From NCBI RefSeq assembly GCF_017908595.1, contig NZ_JAGKTL010000005.1:62001-126000 (forward strand): a stretch of DNA of 64,000 bases. The letters run 5' to 3'. Positions 63,576-64,000 of the stretch are shown piece by piece (the stretch's first letter is position 1; each line of letters opens with the position of its first letter). The translations under genes and the position numbers were made by a program. This DNA comes from Rhodothermus bifroesti (GTDB lineage Bacteria > Bacteroidota > Rhodothermia > Rhodothermales > Rhodothermaceae). Under the pieces are notes generated by a model. The model was given only the letters and a program-made list of their open reading frames with translations, had not been told where the DNA came from and did not search any database.

Positions 63576-64000
63576 ATGCCGGTTTTTGTTGAAGGAAGTT
63601 ATCGCCCCGACGCAGTCCGACTGGCCATTGTGGTCAGTCGCTTTAACCACTTTATTACCGAACGCCTACTGGAAGGGGCGTTGGATATGCTGGCCCGTCA
63701 GGGTGTAGATACCGATCAGGTAACCGTCGTGCGCTGCCCCGGCGCCTTTGAAATGCCCTTGGTTGCGCAAAAGCTTGCACGTTCGGGTCGCTACGACGCA
63801 ATCATTTGCCTGGGTGCAGTTATTCGAGGGGAAACCAGCCACTTTGAGTATGTGGCGGGCAATGCAGCTCAGGGCATTGCCCGGGCTATGCTGGAAACAG
63901 AGGTGCCTGTAGTTTTTGGCGTGCTCACTACGGATACCATCGAGCAAGCTATTGAGCGCGCAGGAACGAAGGCAGGAAACAAAGGGGCTGAGGCGGCGCT
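63576..64000 (+). CDS. ribH: 6,7-dimethyl-8-ribityllumazine synthase, 3' end cut by window edge
   Basis: Penultimate enzyme of riboflavin synthesis. The visible 141 codons start at ATG 63576 and include [17 protein letters not shown], the CPGAFEMPL strand, and the [16 protein letters not shown] active-site block with its catalytic histidine. [24 protein letters not shown] is also present, so only the last helix is missing from the window. Full-length family members are about 155 residues. Confidence 0.95.
   Translation, partial: MPVFVEGSYRPDAVRLAIVVSRFNHFITERLLEGALDMLARQGVDTDQVTVVRCPGAFEMPLVAQKLARSGRYDAIICLGAVIRGETSHFEYVAGNAAQGIARAMLETEVPVVFGVLTTDTIEQAIERAGTKAGNKGAEAA

Overview
The window looks like chromosome of a thermophilic member of the Rhodothermota (Rhodothermus-like). 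This is inferred from protein character: a bifunctional aspartokinase/diaminopimelate decarboxylase, a subtilase with a Bacteroidota-type C-terminal sorting domain, TAnnTTTG-like promoter boxes, and starts that often lack a strong ribosome-binding site. No rRNA or tRNA gene was recognised, and the assignment rests on no database search.

Positions 1-29,250 are mostly housekeeping metabolism. A plus-strand branched-chain amino acid operon (leuB-leuA-leuC-leuD-cimA) is followed by a convergent secreted subtilase. Then come mazG, ssb, a lipoprotein, and a minus-strand lysine block (lysCA-dapB-dapA-dapD-ppc) that carries its own PEP carboxylase. An ACT-domain gene diverges from lysCA, with DUF99, a sirtuin, pdxA, a methyltransferase, an FtsE-like ATPase, an AGCS symporter, upp and an NhaC antiporter further on.

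Positions 29,250-53,940 are a defence region. A type I-B CRISPR-Cas system is split: cas6 stands alone at 29.7 kb, while cas8-cas7-cas5-cas3-cas4-(PolB-like exonuclease)-cas1, with cas2 on the opposite strand, lies at 45.3-53.8 kb. Between them sits a patchwork type I restriction-modification island (30.5-43.3 kb) and an APC permease. The island holds hsdM, an AlbA_2-type ATPase, hsdS, two HEPN-like genes, a REP-associated tyrosine transposase (RAYT) and hsdR. It also holds at least six broken pieces: an ATPase tail, an hsdS head, two hsdS tails recast as 43- and 46-codon mini-ORFs, a methyltransferase tail, a frameshifted second RAYT and an hsdR tail. The hsdS tails recur before each inserted gene and keep start/stop coupling, which suggests stepwise cassette acquisition at the 3' end of hsdS. 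No CRISPR array is visible.

Positions 53,940-64,000 return to ordinary chromosome: a half-size TSUP transporter, a secreted GH2 glycosidase, an outer-membrane barrel protein and a lipoprotein, then a DUF72 protein, a flippase-like membrane protein, a HIT hydrolase, a PHP phosphoesterase and the start of ribH.

The strongest candidates for something undescribed are the exonuclease embedded in the CRISPR adaptation genes and the hsdS-tail-punctuated HEPN cassettes inside the restriction-modification operon.
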